From Prorocentrum cordatum (Eukaryota > Sar > Dinophyceae > Prorocentrales > Prorocentraceae), in contig CAUYUJ010014345.1 of NCBI GenBank assembly GCA_963575745.1, positions 342,501 to 406,500 of the forward strand: a DNA stretch of 64,000 nucleotides. The letters are read 5' to 3'. Below are positions 52,005 through 61,758 of this stretch, in pieces (the stretch's first letter is position 1; each line of letters opens with the position of its first letter). The notes under the pieces are model-generated. The model saw only the letters and a program-made list of their open reading frames with translations, did not search any database and had not been told where the DNA came from. The position numbers were made by a program, and so were the translations under genes.

Positions 52005-52335
52005 GAGCCAAGGGCAGCTCAGAGCTTAGCCGCCCCGATACGCAACACGCGACACGTACAGGGCAGGTGCTTACACATAGGATTTTAATGCATAGGATGT
52101 TTCGTTGTTTTCAATACTAAACCCCTGCATGTTTAATACATGATCCGCACGCGAAACATGTATAAAAAACGGCACGTAACGACACGTAGACCAAAAACGT
52201 GGGTCTGGCGCGATGCTTTCGCCAAAATGTGGCGGCCCAACACGTGCCGAACCAACACGCAGCGTGTTGATACGGACGCTTCGAACACGAGACGTGTTGC
52301 GTGTCAGAACGTTCGCTGCAGGGCAGCTAAGGCTC
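52005..52335. repeat. GCTTAGAGC MITE, copy 2
   Basis: CAGCTCAGAGCTTAGCCGCC at the left, GGGCAGCTAAGGCTCAGAGC at the right, ACGCAACACG and CGTGTTGCGT as inner inverted words, and the GGTCTGGCGCGATGCTTTCG core shared with copy 1. The copy at 48,776 is about 110 bp shorter. Confidence 0.8.
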
Positions 52336-52796
52336 AGAGCCGATCCCCAGACCTCAGCGGGCACTGGAAACGACAGGGCCGCTTGTTTTGTGTAGCGGGT
52401 TCCATTTTGCCCTCTTTGCTGCCCGCTCCGACGCCGCTTTTTTGTTGCTCGTTCCGTCGCCATTGTGTTCCCGGTTCCGGCTCCGGCTCCAATCCCAGAG
52501 CCGTTTTTGTTCCCGTCTCCAATCGTCGCTTTTCTCGGCGCTTCCACTTTCGAGAGGCACTTCTTCGGAAACGGTGAAACAGCGGCCCTGCCGTTTCTCT
52601 GGGGCCCACTTTAAGCGGCCTGCAGAACCCTCCCGGGGCCCAAAGGCACCAGGCTTGCCCAGCCGCGTCCAGCCGTGGCGGCGAGGCCGGACCTTCGAAA
52701 AGGGCAGCTGCCGCTGCCTGGGCCTCGGGAGGCGCCCGGCGGGCCCGCGCCAAAGGTCGCCCTATGGCGGACGGGGGCCACCCCTGCGCGCCGCGC

Positions 52797-52900
52797 GGGC
52801 CTCCGCGAAGAGGAGGTCCGGGAAGGCCTCCCGCAGCGCAGGCGCGCCGCCGTCCACGACGGCGGCGCGGGCGCCCGCGTCCTCCAGGATCGTGCGCAGC
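52797..52900 (-). CDS. NRPS-like gene exon E3: region after A2
   Basis: 104 bp. After CCCCGCCAG| it encodes LRTILEDAGARAAVVDGG and PALREAFPDLLFAEA, the RLxxxLEDSxAxxVL segment that follows A2. It takes AG|G from E2 to complete Arg-Leu and ends in phase 1 at GCCC|GCGCGG, a GC donor. Confidence 0.85.
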
Positions 52901-52959
52901 CTGGCGGGGGGGGGGGCGTCCACCGGCCACCTCGCCGGGCCTGGCCGGGCCAATCGGAG

Positions 52960-53072
52960 GCGCAGCATCGAGGAGGATCGAGGACCGAGGAGGGGGGGTC
53001 GAGGATCGAGGGTCGAGGATCGAGGGGCGAAGAGGATCCAAGAAGGATCGGGGGTCCGAGGAGGATCGACGG
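52960..53072. repeat. GAGGATCGAGG heptamer-like repeat
   Basis: GAGGATCGAGGACCGAGGAG, GTCGAGGATCGAGGGTCGAG and similar units of 7-8 bp, 50 bp upstream of exon E3. Confidence 0.8.
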
Positions 53073-53914
53073 CCGAGCTGTGGACGGCGGGGCGGCGCGA
53101 TCTGCAGTTGTGCCCGCTGCCCGTGGCCAGGCCAATTCTGGGCCGAGGATCGATGCATGCGCTGCAGCGGCTGCTGCGGATGTACATGCGTCAAGAGGTC
53201 TGGCTGCACGGGACCTGGCGGCGCATTTCGGTGGTTCACAGGTGGGGTCCAGAGAGATGGGCTCCTGAGGATAGGAGGGGGCCCAAGGGTGACTTCACAT
53301 TGTTTGAGGCACCCCGTCCTCAGGACCCCATCCCTTCAGCGACCTTCAGCGATCAGAACAGGTTACCGCCTAGACACACACACACACACGTGCAGCAACA
53401 TGTCCGCGAAAGAGGAGGGAAAAAAACGACAAACAGGTTAGCTCACACGATGCGTCACGCGGCGGCGGCAGCTCAGGACCCCATCGTTGAACCACCGAGC
53501 ACTGTTCGGGCGACTTCGGGACGTCGCAGGGAGCCCGTGAGACCCGCGGGATGCACGGGGCCGCTGGGGAGGTCGGAGCTCCTCGTGGGGCACCCTGCTG
53601 GCAGGCCGACTTCTTGCTGCTTACTCGGCCTGCCTGCTGCGCACCGACATGAAGGTGCCCTGGGACACACAAATCAATAGACAGAAACGACAGGATTCCC
53701 CATATGTTCCGGTACTTTCTGGGTTTTTGTCTTCCCCCCACTTCCCATGGTTTCCCATATTTTCCTGGGAGTCGACGATTGATTGTGTGTGTGTTTTTTC
53801 CCCTCCTATCCTGGGCCCAGGATGTTGGGCCTGGCATGCATCGGCGAGGTGGTCGGCTGACCTAGAGCTCCGACGCCGCATTCTGCATGTTGCTCGCAGT
53901 GTGGACCTAGAGGC
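53073..53914. other. Intron 2 sequence, no gene recognised
   Basis: A short (CA)n at 53,373-53,388. Long open frames occur on both strands through the GC-rich part, but none has recognisable content. Confidence 0.4.
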
Positions 53915-54112
53915 CTCCTATTAGGTGGGGTCGGAGTAGGTGGGGTCGGAAGATCGCGCCGCATCGCCGATGCATCGGCGGCGTCGGCAGTGCAGCGGCG
54001 ACCTCGGCGTGGAGAAAAACGGGCTGCACATCGAGCCGCATCGATCGTCGATGCATCGGCGATGCGGCGCCATCCTCCGACCCCATCAACTCGGACCCCA
54101 TCTGGGAGGCCC
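53915..54112. repeat. GCATCGGCGATGC hairpin MITE, copy 2
   Basis: The left end GGTGGGGTCGGAGTAGGTGG and the right end CTCCGACCCCATCAACTCGG are inverse. The interior has GCCGCATCGCCGATGCATCG and its inverse. Aligns with 28,166-28,395. Confidence 0.85.
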
Positions 54113-54283
54113 AGGGGACCCACCTGGACCCTCGGAGACCTTAGCCCTGGTCCCCAGGACCGGCGTCTCATCCCGCATCGCTCGTCAGCGTTGCCCTCCC
54201 AGGGCCCGGCGAGGGCCCCCACAGCCCCAGAGCTTGTAGAAGCTGCCCATCATGCCTTCTTCCCATACAGCAGGCGCTCGACC

Positions 54284-54420
54284 ACGAGAAGCCTCCCACG
54301 AGAAGCCCAACCCTGAGACGCAAGGACGTCCATCGGTTTTTGGTGCGGGAACGCCACGCTTTCCGTGCATGGCAGAACCATCGAGACCCAAGAAACCAAG
54401 GGCACCCTGGAGGCGGACAG
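54284..54420. repeat. TCGACCACGAGAAGCC repeat, copy 1
   Basis: Aligned with 56,552-56,690: TCGACCACRAGAARCCYCCC, CACGAGAARCCCAACC, GGACGTC, and CCAAGAAACCAAGGGCACCC versus CAAAACAACCCAGGGCACCC. Confidence 0.8.
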
Positions 54421-54569
54421 GATGTGTCTTGCATGGGTTTCCACTGTAACGCGAAGAGGTGGCGGGACGCTCAGCCGAAGATCATGGGTCCAGACTGGAC
54501 CCAGGATTGCTTGGCTTGCGTACTGCGCACCGATCCTAGGATCAGCATGGGCCCCGGCCAGAATCTGGG

Positions 54570-54710
54570 GGGCACAACACTGTACCCAGATGCCGCTGCT
54601 CACCCGACCTCTCCCGAGATGCGTTCTGACTAGAATTTCGATGAAAGCCTGGCCGTGGCGCCGAGTGTCTCCAGAACGAGCAGCGGCATCGGTATCTCTT
54701 CCTCCAGTGA
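54570..54710. repeat. Introner family (intron-10 type), copy 3
   Basis: GACCTCTCCCGAGATGCGTT, GAATTTCGATGAAAGCC and AACGAGCAGCGGCATCGGTA align with the intron 10 element. It lies in intron 2, 40 bp from exon E2. Confidence 0.75.
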
Positions 54711-54748
54711 AGATCGGCGACGCGATCAGCCGACCGTCCGGCCGGAGC

Positions 54749-54790
54749 CTGGCGGGAGGGTCGTGCGGGTTCAGCGGCACGGCCACGAGC
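54749..54790 (-). CDS. NRPS-like gene exon E2: A2 micro-exon
   Basis: 42 bp. After GATGCGCAG| it encodes LVAVPLNPHDPPAR, the A2 core (AYVPLDPxxPxxR). Codon completion uses GG|G from E1 and AG|G into E3. It ends CCCGCCAG|GCTCCG, a GC donor. Confidence 0.85.
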
Positions 54791-55373
54791 CTGCGCATCG
54801 TTTAACCGATCCCGATCCCTACCGGCATGGCCTTGGCCCGTGTGGCCGGTTTCCCCCCCCTAGACGGGAAAGTGGACTATTCCCTCAGGGTTTCGAGGGG
54901 CTTATCCCCAACTGGGGTGGTGGGATGGGATGGTGGGGCTAAGATACCATGGCCTGGTGGGAGTAGGGTTAGGTCGGGCACGTCCTCCTGCAGGCGGATT
55001 TTGGCAGAAAAACAAAAATAGTCGAACAAGGCTCAAACATAGCCGAAAGAGCATGAGAGATATTCGCCTGACTACGTTTGTAACAATTATTGAATATCCA
55101 AGGCCGCGCTAACGGCGTGCTGGGTTAACGGTGCGGTTGGGAATCTGGCAGACATGTAGGAAAGCGCGTCAGAGGTGCGAGCGTATCCAACGATAGCGAC
55201 ACAGCGAGTTGTAGGAAAACGCGAACCACGCGCAACTACAATTGGTTTGGCCACGAACCACGCTTTCCTACAATTGGTTTTCCTGCATCGCCATTGGCTA
55301 ACACACCGTTAGCGCGTTTACGGAACACTCCTCCTGTAGAGGGACACGCCCGAGGTTGAACGATACGGAGAGC
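54791..55373 (-). other. Intron 1 (GC-AG) with nested MITE
   Basis: The 5' end GCTCTCCGTATCGTTCAACC and the 3' end GGTTAAACGATGCGCAG are inverted repeats in their ATCGTTYAACC word, as expected for an introner. A TCGGGC-family element (54,963-55,357) is nested in it. Confidence 0.7.
54963..55357. repeat. TCGGGC-family element, long copy
   Basis: The left end is GTTAGGTCGGGCACGTCCTC, the right end CTCCTGTAGAGGGACACGCC. About 395 bp; longer than the 116- and 159-bp copies. The interior holds an inverted pair around 55,085-55,320 (CTAACGGCGTG / CACACCGTTAG). Confidence 0.75.
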
Positions 55374-55541
55374 CCTGCCCGCGCCAGCGCGAAGAAAGCC
55401 ACCGCGTACGCCGCCCCCTCGCAGAGCGTCGCGACGCGCGCCGCGGCCGCGGGCGCGCCGCCGCCGTCCGGGGCGCGCTCCCCGAGCGCAGAGGCGAGGC
55501 CTGCCGCCAGGCGCGCGGCGCGCTCCTGGAGGAACGGCAAG
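55374..55541 (-). CDS. NRPS-like gene exon E1: A1 region
   Basis: 168 bp. After GTCGCAG| it encodes LPFLQERAARLAAGLASALG (A1 type LTYxELxxRAxRLAxxL), a short Gly/Ala loop, then ARVATLCEGAAYAVAFFALA and RAG. It ends GGGCAGG|GCTCTC, a GC donor, and joins E2 as RAG-LVAVPLNP. Earlier exons probably lie at higher coordinates; none is recognised up to 64 kb. Confidence 0.8.
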
Positions 55542-55639
55542 CTGCGACGCGGGGGGTCATCCATGCCCACCGCCTGGGAAGCGGCGCCCTGGTGCCCATG
55601 TTCCACCACCACTACCATATGCAGGAGGGGGAGGAGGGG

Positions 55640-55683
55640 AGGAGGTGGAGGAGGAGGAGGAGGTGCCCCAGCGGGCGGTGGAT

Positions 55684-55745
<62 letters not shown>

Positions 55746-55800
55746 GCCCCTGGGGGCCCGAATAGTTGTCCGTATCCACCGCCTGCCGAGGCTCCGGAAA
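55640..55800. repeat. (TA)n hairpin element
   Basis: GCGGTGGATACGGA, then about 26 TA units (55,689-55,743), and TCCGTATCCACCGC on the far side. The TA run is framed by inverted repeats, so the whole may extrude as a cruciform. Confidence 0.9.
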
Positions 55801-55887
55801 CTGACCCTCCAGGCGGTGGCCATGTACAAATTCCCGCCTCGGACAAACGGCGTACAGTAGGAGCTCAACTACAAGAGTAGGAAAATC

Positions 55888-56090
55888 ATGGAACAAGAAA
55901 AACAACACAAACAGAAACTTTTGGCGCTCCGCGCGGATTTCTTGGATCCACGCTGGGCTCCCTCCCCGGTGCCTGTAGCGCGCCAGAGGCGGCGCCAGAG
56001 GCGCCGCCGGGGGGGGCCCAGCGGGGATCCAAGAAACCTGCGCGGAGCGCCAAAAGTTTATGTTTGTGGCGTTTTTCTTCTTCGACACGA
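55888..56090. repeat. GGCGCTCCGCGCGG hairpin element, copy 2 (full)
   Basis: The left arm GAAACTTTTGGCGCTCCGCG and the right arm CGCGGAGCGCCAAAAGTTTA pair over about 65 bp, with AAAAACAACAC against GTGGCGTTTTT at the tips and GGCGCCGCC at the centre. This is the best preserved member. Confidence 0.9.
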
Positions 56091-56142
56091 GGTATCATAC
56101 CTCTACCCTCTACCCTCCCCTCTGTTTCCCCTTTTAATTTCA

Positions 56143-57278
56143 ACGTTTGAGCATACAACTTGTACAAGCAACGGAAGATGTCGAGAACCTTCTCAAGCAC
56201 TCCCAGCGTGGCCATGTAGCCCGAACGATGGACCAACAAAGTGGGGGAGAGACTACCTGAATTGCCTGAGCGCTCGTTGGAACGTGCGTTCGTGATGAGG
56301 TAATCTGGTGAGGCTGAGTATGGAAAGTGTTCGGTGATGCGGGTGCTTAATGGAATCGTGTCCAAATCGCTTGAACTTGAGCCAAAATGGTTACGGACCC
56401 CTCTGTTTCCCCTTTGGGGGCCTCCTGGGAGGCCCTCGTCGCCACCGCCGGATTCGCCTCGAAATCCTGGCCAGAACGCACCCAGGGAGAGGTCTGGGGA
56501 GCAGCGGTGTCGGTACCTTGTTGGTTTCCCCAGAAACGGCGATCAGTAGGAGCTCGACCACAAGAAACCCCCCACGAGAAACCCAACCAAGAGACCCCAG
56601 GACGTCGCGTGATTTTTGGGGTGGGGACGTCACGCTTCCCATCGCAAAGCCATCGAAGCCCAAAACAACCCAGGGCACCCCGAAGGGGCGCTCTTGGCAT
56701 GTGCCTCCCACGTATGCAAACTTGAGGCGCAAAGACCCGGAAGCCCCGTGCGGCAGCTTGAGGCCCAGTGTACGTCGGATCCACGTCGGATTTACGACGG
56801 GTTCACGCCGGAGCTGCGTCGGGGCGGCGTCGGATGCGCGTCGGGTTCACGTCGGGCTCACGTCGGAGCGTCGCCACGCGAACGTCGACCCTCATACTGC
56901 GGAGCGGACGTGTGGACCAGATAATGCACCTATTGCGGGCCACGCGAGGCCTCCAGGATGGGACGACCGACGAAATGGGACGACAGCCCTCGAAGATTCG
57001 CTCGTGATGTGTTGCATACTGCACCTCGCTGGTATGACAGTGCACACGAACGCGACGACGACGCAGTCGTCGACTATTGCATTCACGCGCGTGATCACCG
57101 CCCCCGCTCTCCTCCTGTCTCTTTTCCCCCCACTCGGAGGCACAACGTTTGTTGGAGGCTTCAAAATGGGCACCAACACCAACACAGGGGTTTGCCTCCA
57201 CAGGGGGAAGATGATCCTAGATTTCGGTGTTCGTGGCAATCGTTACGTTTGAACATACAACTTGTACAAGCAACGGAA
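56143..57278. repeat. 1.1-kb segment framed by 34-bp direct repeats
   Basis: ACGTTTGAGCATACAACTTG, continuing to CAACGGAA, at 56,143-56,176 matches 57,245-57,278 with one mismatch. Between them lie a reversed intron-10-type copy (56,405-56,530), the TCGACCAC repeat copy 2 (56,552-56,690) and CGTCGG repeats (56,765-56,880). The flanks could be a long target duplication or remnants of two copies of one element. Confidence 0.6.
56405..56530. repeat. Introner family (intron-10 type), copy 4
   Basis: CGAAATCCTGGCCAGAACGC, GGAGAGGTCTGGGGAGCAGC and TGTCGGTACC. Internal text is reversed relative to copies 2 and 3. Confidence 0.65.
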
Positions 57279-57325
57279 TAGATGAAATCTCCTACGGCTG
57301 GCATCACACCCACGAGGCCGACTCA

Positions 57326-57835
57326 CTATTCCTGATGCTGGCGCGGGACATTACCGGCGGGCAGCAGTGTGATCAAACAAGTTCCCCCTGCCACTGCAAG
57401 GGCGAACAATCCAGGAGCGTCGTCGATGATGAAAACAGCAAGCACAACGACGAACACCAGCAGAAGGCACACACAAGCAAGCATGCCATCCCACCCACTT
57501 TTCCGCGAGCATGCAAAGCACAGCAAAGCATAGGCGGAAAAATCATGGGTCACCGTGTTCATTGCTGCAAAGATCGAAAGCAAGCCAGTGTGCGAGCCTG
57601 TGAACCAAAAGATGAAAGCTGCGGCAAGGACAAGAAGCACACTTGGCAGCCCGCCAAAAGGTCCCGAATGTCCTGCGGTCCCAGCGTCGTTCATGAGGCG
57701 TGTCGAATAGCGGACACACCCCGCAGGTTCATTGACGACGGCCACAACTTGAATCACCGAAGCTGTCCAATACACCGATCCATTTTCATCGGTCCCCCTG
57801 ATTTTGGCGCTTGCCGCTTCTGCCAAAAGCGGCAC
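57326..57835 (-). CDS. Unrecognised membrane-protein ORF
   Basis: A 169-residue minus frame with ordinary protein composition. Two hydrophobic stretches look membrane-spanning: SVLLVLAAAFIFWFTGSH (about residue 84) and ACVCLLLVFVVVLAVFII (about 119). A third, weaker one is near the C-terminus (LFALAVAGGTCLITLLP). The text before the ATG is unclear, so it may be an exon of a larger gene. It lies just downstream of the LINE 3' end. No family is recognised. Confidence 0.4.
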   Translation of the reverse strand: MPLLAEAASAKIRGTDENGSVYWTASVIQVVAVVNEPAGCVRYSTRLMNDAGTAGHSGPFGGLPSVLLVLAAAFIFWFTGSHTGLLSIFAAMNTVTHDFSAYALLCFACSRKSGWDGMLACVCLLLVFVVVLAVFIIDDAPGLFALAVAGGTCLITLLPAGNVPRQHQE

Positions 57836-57955
57836 AATTTCGCTCGCTCGCTCGCTCGGCCGTGCACCCAGTGGGACGCGCTGGCAAACTCAGGTTGCGA
57901 CGTTGGCAACCGAACGGAAAACATGAACTGCAAGTGCACAATGAGTGCTGCAAAA

Positions 57956-60430
57956 CTAAGAAGGGGGAGGGGAGAAAGGAAGGCGAGATTGCCTCAGACC
58001 GTACACTGATGAAGCCCACTGCTGTCGAGGCCGGCCTCGTCGTCGATGTAGCGCCCAACGCTTCGGTGACCCATCTGGCTCGCATACAACTTGTCGCACC
58101 AAGGAGGGATGCCCACTTCTGGAAATCTTGAGGTACGCCTTCTCCTGCTTGTCCAGAAGAACATCCGACAGAGGTTTCGCGCCCGCTCTCTTCAGAATGT
58201 CTGCGTTGCTAACTCTCGAGATGAACGAAGGAGGTGCGCCGACAATGCGTCGAATACACCTGCAGTGCAAAGCATCAAGGCGCGCCCTGTCTGCTTTCAG
58301 CAACCAAACTGAGTCCAATGAGTAGAGCAGCTTGCTCACCACACACCTTGTGTAAATACTGTGCTTTCGCCGTTTTCCAATCGAGGCGCGGCTCCAGAGC
58401 TTATCCAACTGCTTGAACATCTCCGTGCATTCCCCTAGTCTCCGCGTCGGTTCCGTGGCAACTTTCCCGTCGCAGGTAATCGGTCCTCCTCGGTAAACAG
58501 CTTCGCGGACGGACTTGATTGCGCCCCCGTCTGGTCGTGATATCACGTTGTGCGTTGATATTTGCATTTGCAAAGTTTTGACCCAGTTCAGTTCCAAGCC
58601 GTACTTCTTGCCTTCTGTAATAACGGCTAACAGCATATCTTCCAAAATTTGCTTGTGACGCGTCGGTGTAAAGGATATCGCGCGTCACGACATATGCCGG
58701 ATCTTCTTGCAGATCGAGTTGGTCAAAAGCATCATACAGCACCGCGATCTGTACGATGATGAACAAGCATGGTGATAAAGGGCACCCTTGCACTATGCCC
58801 GCCCGCGGTTGTCTCTCAGTGGAAGAGCCTGCGTGGTCCAATATAGCGAAATATCTCGCCTCATAAATTGAACAAATCATGGCCACCATATCTGCTGGAA
58901 TACCAAAACGACCCAAAGCGTCGCACATGCAGTCTGGTTTGTTCCTGTCGAATGCTTTGGCCCAGTCCAACATTAGAAGAAATATACCACCATTTGTGTC
59001 TTGGTATGCTGCATCGATGATGCGCCGGACCAGCATGAGCGCATCTTGAGTGCCCCTCCCTGGTCTGAAGCCGCACTGAGAGTTTCGTAGTCGACGTTCT
59101 GCTCCGCCGTGTAGAAGCCTTCGGCGCAGTAGTGCTGCAAGAACTTTGTAACCCACTGGAAGTAAGGATATGGGCCTGTAGTTCGCCGGCAAAAGAATAT
59201 TCCCCTTCTTGAATAATAGTATCACGTTCGCGCGTTTCCAAATTTCTGGAATGGCCTTTTGCTCCCAACACTTCTGACGCATGTCGAGCAAAACGCCGCA
59301 CGCGGCTGTATCCGATACCAATGCTTACCCAAAAATCCGGAGGTGCATCATCTGGGCCGGCGGCTTTTCCTTTCTTCAGCTCCTGAAGTACAGCTTGAAG
59401 TTCTTCCATCGCGAAAGCGCCCGTGTTGACAAGAAGTGCGTTGCCCAAGTGCGCGTGGTGATTCGGTCGTGTCTCTGGGAATTTGCACTCCCACTGTACG
59501 TGTTCAAAATAGTCTGCCAGTACGTCTGCTCTTTCAGATGTGTCCGCCACGGTCCCGTCAGGTGGCTGTATTGTTGCGCGTTGCGTCTTTTTGGGTTGGC
59601 GCAAATGTCGGACAGCATCCCAATTTTCCGTCGCGGTAAGCTGATCCAGCCAGACTTCTTTATCTGTTGTGGCACTCTTGCGGATTTGTTCGTTCAAATT
59701 CTGCTCGCTCTCGTAGTCCCCGGCTCGACGGCAGGCATTCCGTTCTGCAATGAGTCCCAAAGTACCCGGACTCGTCCAAGGGCGCCTCGCCCGGATCACC
59801 TGGGTAGGCAACGCTGCAGCAGCCTGCGAAAAAGCATGCTGTAGATTCTTTGAGGCGTTGTCCAAATCGGCCGTCTGTTCTTGATGCATAACTGCGTTGA
59901 TGAACTCCCCCGCAAATCCTCGCTGAATTTCTGAATCAGCTAAGGCTGCATTGTCGAATGATTGCTTCTGCTCTCTCTACGGTTTCGAACTCGATGTTCA
60001 GCTCAACAATAAGAAGAACATGTCGGCTGTTTAGGGCGTCGGACCGGCTGCTCCATCAGTCGGAGATCGTGCCCAGCAAAGTTTGATAACACAATATGCG
60101 ATCCATTTGAGAGAAAGTGGAAATCGAGATATTATCGCCCGCTGGGTTGATGCCCACGTTCCGGCACGCGATTTTCAGCGAATCGGGACGGTCATGGAAA
60201 GCGCTTTCAATTGCCAGGTCACACGCCACACACGTTTCCAAGAGTAGTTGTCGATTTGACGCCTGCGCCATGCAATTCCCAAGCTGCTGCGCGCCGCATT
60301 CGCCAGAGGAGTTCCGAGGAGCGGCATCGAAGACATGAGGCCCAACAAAATGTTCTTCCCGAGCGCCTTGTCGCAGTAGCTTCGCATTTAAATCACCAAA
60401 TACCGGAGTTGTGCTATGTGCAGTGGTAGC
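57956..60430 (-). pseudogene. LINE ORF2 part: endonuclease end, reverse transcriptase, C-terminal region
   Basis: Minus frames in series. 60,430-60,056: VFGDLNAKLLRQGAREEH, NRQLLLETCVACDLAIES and QMDRILCYQT (endonuclease C-terminus). 59,889 to about 59,330: linker, then LKKGKAAGPDDAPPDFW (RT entry). 59,325-58,670: NYRPISLLPVGYKVLAALL, QCGFRPGRGTQDALM, MLDWAKAFDRNKPD, GIVQGCPLSPCLFI, DILYTDAS. 58,645-57,956: LEDMLLAVITEGKKYGLELN, then the RT C-terminus ending near RRRGRPRQQW. Frames shift at about 59,335 and again at about 58,680 within the YxDD box, which reads YTDA, so the enzyme is dead. Confidence 0.85.
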
Positions 60431-60475
60431 CCGGATAACTTTCTGCAGCTCGTGGCGGAAAGATTGTCGCGTCTC

Positions 60476-60823
60476 TCAGTCGCGGCCGCTGCGAGGCGCA
60501 TAAGCTGCAACCAAAGTCAGGACCTCACCTTTGATTCGCACTCGGAGAGAAGCTAACCTGTCAGAGCACGCTTTGAAAGCGACCGTAGCTGCCAGGATGT
60601 TCGGGCTGACCAAAAAAACAACTCCAGCATAGGCACGTGCATCCACATTCAAACTGCAAGAAAGAAATCCGCCGGCCCCCTTGTGGGGCCACCAGGCTGC
60701 AGGAGCGGGATTCGCAGTTCCCTGTGCCAGTTGTAGCTTGTAGTTTCCAGTGTTACAATTCTGCTTATTGCTGGTTACTATAACTAGTTGATTGACCGCG
60801 CGAGGGGGGGGGGGGGGGGCCAA
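60476..60823 (-). pseudogene. LINE endonuclease, middle part
   Basis: It encodes YAGVVFLVSPNILAATVAF, KACSDRLASLRVRIKG and LTLVAAYAPRSGRD, the central strands of an exonuclease-endonuclease-phosphatase fold (xxSDRLxxLxL..YAPxxG). It is cut off from the endonuclease N-terminus (about 61,800) by the 73-bp satellite. Confidence 0.8.
60793..60812. repeat. Poly-G run at the LINE/satellite boundary
   Basis: About 16 consecutive G residues. Confidence 0.85.
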
Positions 60824-60849
60824 ACCAGATTTCTAGCCCCCCCTGGGCG

Positions 60850-61562
60850 CGTTGTCTGAATTGCTGGGGGGGCTCGAAATCGACGCCCCTCAGGCAGATC
60901 CGCGGGGTCAATGTCAAAAAAACACAAGGGATTTGCCACGTCGCTGAAATTCGGCGCCACCCCTCACGCAGATCCGCGGGGCCAGGGTCCAAAAACACAA
61001 AAGGATTTGCCACATTTCTGAAATCCGGCGCCACCCCTCATGCAGATCCGCGGGGTCAGGGTCCAAAACCACAAGGGATTTGCCACATGTCTGAAATTCG
61101 GTGCCACCCCTCACGCAGATCCGCGGGGTCAGGGTCCAAAAACACACGGGATTTGCCACGTTTCTGAAACTCGGTGCCACCCCTCGCGCAGATCCGCGGG
61201 GTCAGGGTCCAAAAACATAAAAAGGAATTGCCACATCGCTGAAATTCGGTGCCACCCCTCACGCAGATCCGCGGGGTCAGGGTCCAAAAACACATGGGAT
61301 GTGCGACATTTCTGAAATTCGGTGCCACCCCTCGCGCAGATCCGCGGGGTCAAGGTCCAAAAACAAATGGGATTTGCCACGTCGCTGAAATTCGGTGCCA
61401 CCCCTCATGCAGATCCGCGGGGTCAGGGTCCAAAAACACATGGGATGTGCCACATATCTGAAATTCTGCGCCACCCCTTACGCAGATCCGCGGGGTCAGG
61501 GTCAAAAAACACATGAAATGTGCTACATTTCTGAAATCCGGTGCCACCCTTCACGCACATCC
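60850..61562. repeat. 73-bp tandem satellite, about 9 copies, inside the LINE
   Basis: The unit contains CAGATCCGCGGGGTCAGGGT, CCAAAAACACA, GGGATTTGCCAC and CTGAAATTCGGTGCCACCCC. Unit starts are spaced 73-74 bp (60,894, 60,968, 61,042, about 61,115, 61,188, 61,262, 61,336, 61,409, 61,482). It splits the endonuclease domain. Open frames in both strands are read-through. Confidence 0.95.
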
Positions 61563-61758
61563 ATCGCAAGGCGTGGCAGCCCAAACTGCGAGAACTCCCT
61601 CGGCCCCTTAATCGCAAGGTGCGGTAACCAAGCCCGTAAACCATACACGTCTTACAAGTCGCCAGGTGTGGTAACCTCTCTTGTGATCAGTTGGTTTTGC
61701 TGATTGCGAATCGGCTTCGCATGAAGTTTCGACACTGCTTCACAACAGCGCCAAGGCC
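61563..61758. other. Sequence between satellite and LINE ORF
   Basis: GCAAGGYGYGG words appear twice (61,565 and 61,614). No gene is seen. Confidence 0.4.

Larger units (their letters stand above)
7367..55541 (-). other. Whole locus: split NRPS-like A-PCP gene, at least 14 exons
   Basis: Fourteen minus-strand segments encode successive parts of one adenylate-forming domain (A1 to A10) and its carrier protein, all in the right order. Known role of the family: the A domain activates an amino or other carboxylic acid as acyl-AMP and loads it on the phosphopantetheine arm of the PCP. Joined exons give about 535 residues, the size of one A-PCP pair. Condensation, thioesterase or reductase domains are not seen and could lie outside the window. 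Of 13 junctions, 11 join in phase and are closed by AG|; E5/E6 has no clear acceptor and the E6 donor is uncertain. Donors read as GC: introns 1, 2, 3, 5, 7, 8 and 9. Donors read as GT: introns 4, 10, 11, 12 and 13. No exon contains a stop, which suggests the gene is still selected. Introns total about 46 kb. Confidence 0.8.

Noticed and set aside
52334-53239. 301-residue minus ORF
   Set aside because: Its frame differs from that of exon E3, which lies inside it; the composition is GC-driven.
57227-58009. 260-residue plus ORF
   Set aside because: It is antisense to the membrane-like frame and the LINE 3' end, which have better protein-like content.
60850-61562. CRISPR array
   Set aside because: The 73-bp units are contiguous tandem copies without unique spacers.
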